DNA from: Gracilariopsis chorda
Lineage: Eukaryota; Rhodophyta; Florideophyceae; Gracilariales; Gracilariaceae
Direction of reading: 5' to 3'
Assembly (NCBI GenBank): GCA_003194525.1
Contig: NBIV01000087.1
Span: 62,001 to 126,000 of the forward strand
DNA: 64,000 bases
The translations under genes were made by a program, and so were the position numbers. The notes below the pieces were generated by a model. That model saw only the letters and a list, made by a program, of their open reading frames with translations. It was not told the origin of the DNA and did no database searches. Below are positions 61,220 through 64,000 of this stretch, one piece after another; position 1 is the first letter of the stretch; each line of letters opens with the position of its first letter.

Positions 61220-62137
61220 ATGGCGACCCCCCTGGTTAGTCCTGGCAGCCCACTGCTCCCTTCGAGGAGCGCTTCTCCTGCCCCGAGCACAACACCTCGT
61301 GCTTTCTCCGCCGACACGCCAGCCGCACCTGCTGTGCCTTCTGCGCCTGGAAGGATGGAAAAAGCGCATTTGCTTCTCAGCAGCGTGGGATGTGCTCCTG
61401 CTGAAGAGGTCCCCGCTGTCGACGCTCACATTGCCCCGCATGGCGAGGTGCAGGCACGATTGGAAGAAGCGCTTGCTCTCTTTCTTTCCTCTGCTCCGTC
61501 TGGTGGTATTGGCGTCGTATAAACCCCGACGTGGAAGAAGATGAGTGACGGCCTAAAGAAGATCGTCACGAACCACCGCCGCGCTGTACGTAACAACGCT
61601 GTTGCCTCTGAGACTATCGAGGTGCAGAGCGAGAAGGAGACGCTCCTGGAAGAAATAGTGCTGATCATAGAAGAGGTGAATGAGAGGCATCGCACCGAGC
61701 AGGACGAACGAACCGAATTGTACGAGCGTCTGTTGGCCGCTGGGGAGGAACGGAGGGATAAAGCGACTTCCCAGAATAGCTCGAAGGAGAGCACTGAGTC
61801 CCGAAAGCCTCGGAAGAAGCAGGCGGTTATGGTGGACTCCTACAAAGTGGAGAAAGACCTGATAGAGGAGCACATGGTTGCAAGGCGCGAGGTGGTGGCG
61901 AAACGCGTGCGCCTGGTAGAGGAAAGATTTGCGTTCGACCAGCGCGTTGAGGAGCGGAACGATGCTCGGGCACTGCGTCAACAGGAACATGACGCAAAGC
62001 GTCTCCCGCTCGACCAGCGCCGTATCGAAGTCGGGGTAGAGCGTGCGTGTATGGACATGGGGGAGAGGTTCAGGGAGATGGAAGAACGAAAGAGGATGAT
62101 AGCTGTACTTGACGCAGTAGTGAAGAAGCTTCAGTAA
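61220..62137 (+). CDS. Coiled-coil protein with one in-frame TAA (unknown)
   Basis: From ATG 61220 a Pro/Ser/Ala-rich N-terminus (100 residues) runs to TAA at 61520-61522. The same frame continues 18 bases later with ATG 61541 for 198 residues. The second part is strongly helical and charged (KEDLIEEHMVARREVV-like heptads; RRIEVGVERACMDMGERF). It may be one gene with a nonsense mutation or two pieces. It is convergent with the Harbinger fragment at 62272, and PIF/Harbinger elements carry a second DNA-binding gene, so it could belong to the same element. No Myb/SANT motif is visible to confirm that. Confidence 0.5.
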
Positions 62138-62271
62138 AGGCAACAGACAGACAAGAAAGGGAGAAAAATGCTCCAAGCGGCCCTACAAGAGCCTCGCCTA
62201 CGGCTCGGCTGACGGGACCTTTGCTCCTGGACTTTGCTCTTGCTCCTCACGCTCGCGCGCAGTTTACTGCA

Positions 62272-62662
62272 CTACGGCCCAAGATATTCTTCAATTGTCA
62301 GGGGCCGGCAATTGAAGTACGAAATGACCTGTCCTGCGTGACTCATGCATATCTTAAAATTCCATAGCAGTGTTGCGGACTTGTGCAGCAAGTCGATCTG
62401 CGCCTGTCCAACCTCGAGAAGCCTTTTAAAGTCTTGGGAGGTGAAGATCTGTTTCAGATCTTTGTCTGTCCACTCCACCGCCTCAAGAACAGCGCTCATA
62501 TCTTTGCTGTAGGCCGCCTGACTCTCCGTTGCCCCAACCCTTGAATTTGCCGTTTGTAACCACGCGCCAAAAACATAGGCAGCGTCACCGTACAGACAGT
62601 ACTGGATGCCATTAATCGTAAGACCCTCCTGCAACGCTGTATCCAGCTTAATGGGGAAGGGC
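62272..62662 (-). pseudogene. PIF/Harbinger-type transposase, C-terminal fragment
   Basis: The minus-strand frame is open from a TAG at about 62660. LTINGIQYCLYGDAAYVFGAWLQTA holds the GD-x-x-Y motif of DDE_Tnp_4 transposases (second catalytic Asp). EAVEWTDKDLKQIFTSQDFKRLL has the third catalytic acid (Glu). The end ISYFNCRPLTIEEYLG is typical of the family. The N-terminal half with the first Asp is missing. Confidence 0.72.
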
Positions 62663-63072
62663 TAAACTACACGACGTAGATAGTGTAGGCGAGTCAGCGC
62701 GCATTTGCACCAATAAAAAGAGAGAGTCAGCGGGCACGTGCCACGGCGAGCTGCACAAGTGCCCGTGCCACTTCAGATCTTACTGTAGCCAATAATACGC
62801 CCCTATTTTGGATTTCAACCAGTAGATCCGCAGAGTCAGCGCATTCCCTCTATCCCTGCTCTCTCCGGCCGCCAAGTCAGCACAACGTAAATGAGATGTA
62901 GATGCAGTCGAGGTTACCGCGCGGCGTCGTCAAAATGTGTGGGAATGACAGATACGTCAGGTACTACGTCCTCCTTCACATCTTCGACGACCCTTTCAAA
63001 GACTGCTGACTCTCTCTACGTCCCAATCTCCTTCCCGGACCGCTCTCTTGTACTGTTCTATTGCTTTGAGCA
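62663..63072. other. Short gap before the third Ulp1 gene
   Basis: It contains a GC-rich partial palindrome at about 62736-62772 (GGGCACGTGCCACGG ... GTGCCCGTGCC) and no frame I can support. It could hold the promoter of the following gene. Confidence 0.35.
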
Positions 63073-64000
63073 ATGGAGCAAAAAAAAGCGTCTGACTACG
63101 TAGATATTCTCCCAGAACATGAACTTTATGAAACCTTTACGTCGTTCTGGGAGAATCTTGAAAAGCGTACGCAAATGCGCATCAGTGATGGCTCTGCGAG
63201 TTCCGAAGTCCTTTTTGCGGTTGTGAAGGACCATGTAGCCAGAATCTTGATCGCAGAAGGCAAAGAAACATCACCGGTTTCTTTGGTACACAGTTCAAAA
63301 CCTGACTCGGAAATGTGTAGCGATTTGATCTCAACAGCTGTTTTGAACATGGTACCTTCTGTTGGTGTGGCTTTTGCCTCATGTTCTATTGGAGTGATGC
63401 TGACAAGGCTATCGAAGTCATTCAAGGGAAAGAAGGGAAACATACAGGAAGAGGATTTGGAAGTGTTCAAGAAGTGGTTTACCTTTAAAGGTAATGGTGA
63501 TACAGAGATAAACACGGTTTTAGTCCCATTGAACATGTCTAACAGCCATTGGGGTGTTTTGGTAGGGAAGAAAATTGTCAATGCGGCGCGAGGAACGCAA
63601 CGATGGACGGTTTGGTTTGGAGACAGTCTTGGAATGTCTGTTGATCGAAGGATTATGAAACTGTTCTCTTTCTTGTTTCCATTTTGCCTCACAGGAGATG
63701 AAGCGCTACGTGCGGTGATATCGGAGCGGAACTACATGCTACAGGTAAAAGGGTTTAAGCGACAAAAGGACTCGCACAGCTGTGGTTGCTATGGTGTTTC
63801 CCTTTTCACCATGTTCAGTGCGGACCACGGCTGTATCCCGAAGCGAACCTACGCCTCTGGGTACAGCCGAGCATTGACTGAGAGGATTCGATGGATGTCC
63901 ATTAGAATCCGGATTCTACACATATTCATGGCGAAGGAGTTCTTTCAAACCGACATTGTTACTGAAACAATGGTCGTACGGCTCCGGTCAGAGCATCGTT
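63073..64000 (+). CDS. Third Ulp1/C48-type cysteine peptidase, runs off the right edge
   Basis: ATG 63073 opens a frame of 309 codons with no stop before the window ends. It is the best-preserved of the three Ulp1 genes. The catalytic set is complete: His159 in SNSHWGVLVG, Asp184 in WFGDSLGMS and Cys237 in DSHSCGCYG. ISERNYMLQVKGFKRQ aligns with TSEQNYMLDIFGFKKK of the MULE Ulp1 at 39529. The first ~140 residues form a helical, charged N-terminal extension. It is probably part of another MULE whose transposase lies to the right, but it could be a host SUMO protease gene. Confidence 0.8.
   Translation, partial: MEQKKASDYVDILPEHELYETFTSFWENLEKRTQMRISDGSASSEVLFAVVKDHVARILIAEGKETSPVSLVHSSKPDSEMCSDLISTAVLNMVPSVGVAFASCSIGVMLTRLSKSFKGKKGNIQEEDLEVFKKWFTFKGNGDTEINTVLVPLNMSNSHWGVLVGKKIVNAARGTQRWTVWFGDSLGMSVDRRIMKLFSFLFPFCLTGDEALRAVISERNYMLQVKGFKRQKDSHSCGCYGVSLFTMFSADHGCIPKRTYASGYSRALTERIRWMSIRIRILHIFMAKEFFQTDIVTETMVVRLRSEHR

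Overview
This is nuclear DNA of an intron-poor, plastid-bearing eukaryote. Three things point that way: a glucosidase II beta gene with an ER signal peptide, a 64-nt spliceosomal intron with a TACTAAC branch site, and an aspartate-semialdehyde dehydrogenase with an N-terminal extension like a plastid transit peptide. Very long intronless genes next to nested Ty3/gypsy and Ty1/copia elements fit a multicellular red alga (a Chondrus-like florideophyte). That placement is an inference, because no ribosomal or plastid marker is present.

Host gene block (1-17849). From the left: the 5' part of a glucosidase II beta subunit gene (minus strand, cut by the window edge), a two-SANT-domain corepressor-like gene (plus), an intergenic stretch holding three decayed LINE 3' ends with tetranucleotide tails, aspartate-semialdehyde dehydrogenase (minus), a 2129-residue ASPM/Asp spindle protein (plus, divergent from the dehydrogenase), a type II membrane GT25-like glycosyltransferase (plus) and an EME1-like partner of the MUS81 junction nuclease (minus).

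Nested transposon block (17850-41369). A Mutator-like element (MULE) with ~280-bp terminal inverted repeats carries minus-strand transposase and Ulp1/C48 peptidase genes. A Ty3/gypsy element (A, 18951-35936, target duplication CCAGG) is inserted near the 3' end of its transposase gene. A second, almost intact chromodomain Ty3/gypsy element (B, 22564-33650, 667-bp LTRs, target duplication AACTT) is inserted in A. Removing A and B in order restores the interrupted reading frames, so insertion order and boundaries are well supported.

Right repeat block (41370-64000). It holds a Ty1/copia element (41843-47953, target duplication CTATT), a broken second Ulp1 gene, a fragment of another gypsy element, a third decayed gypsy element (C, about 51.0-57.2 kb), a pogo-type Tc1/mariner element (58103-60324, TA target duplication), a remnant resembling a second pogo tail, a coiled-coil gene with one stop, a PIF/Harbinger transposase fragment, and a third, intact Ulp1 gene that runs off the right edge.

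The most interesting result is an antisense gene shared by gypsy elements A, B and C. It lies between pol and the 3' LTR on the strand opposite gag-pol, is about 2 kb long, and encodes a protein with no motif I recognise. It is conserved at protein level among elements whose pol genes are strongly diverged. In B it is almost continuous (one UAG) and is followed by AATAAA.
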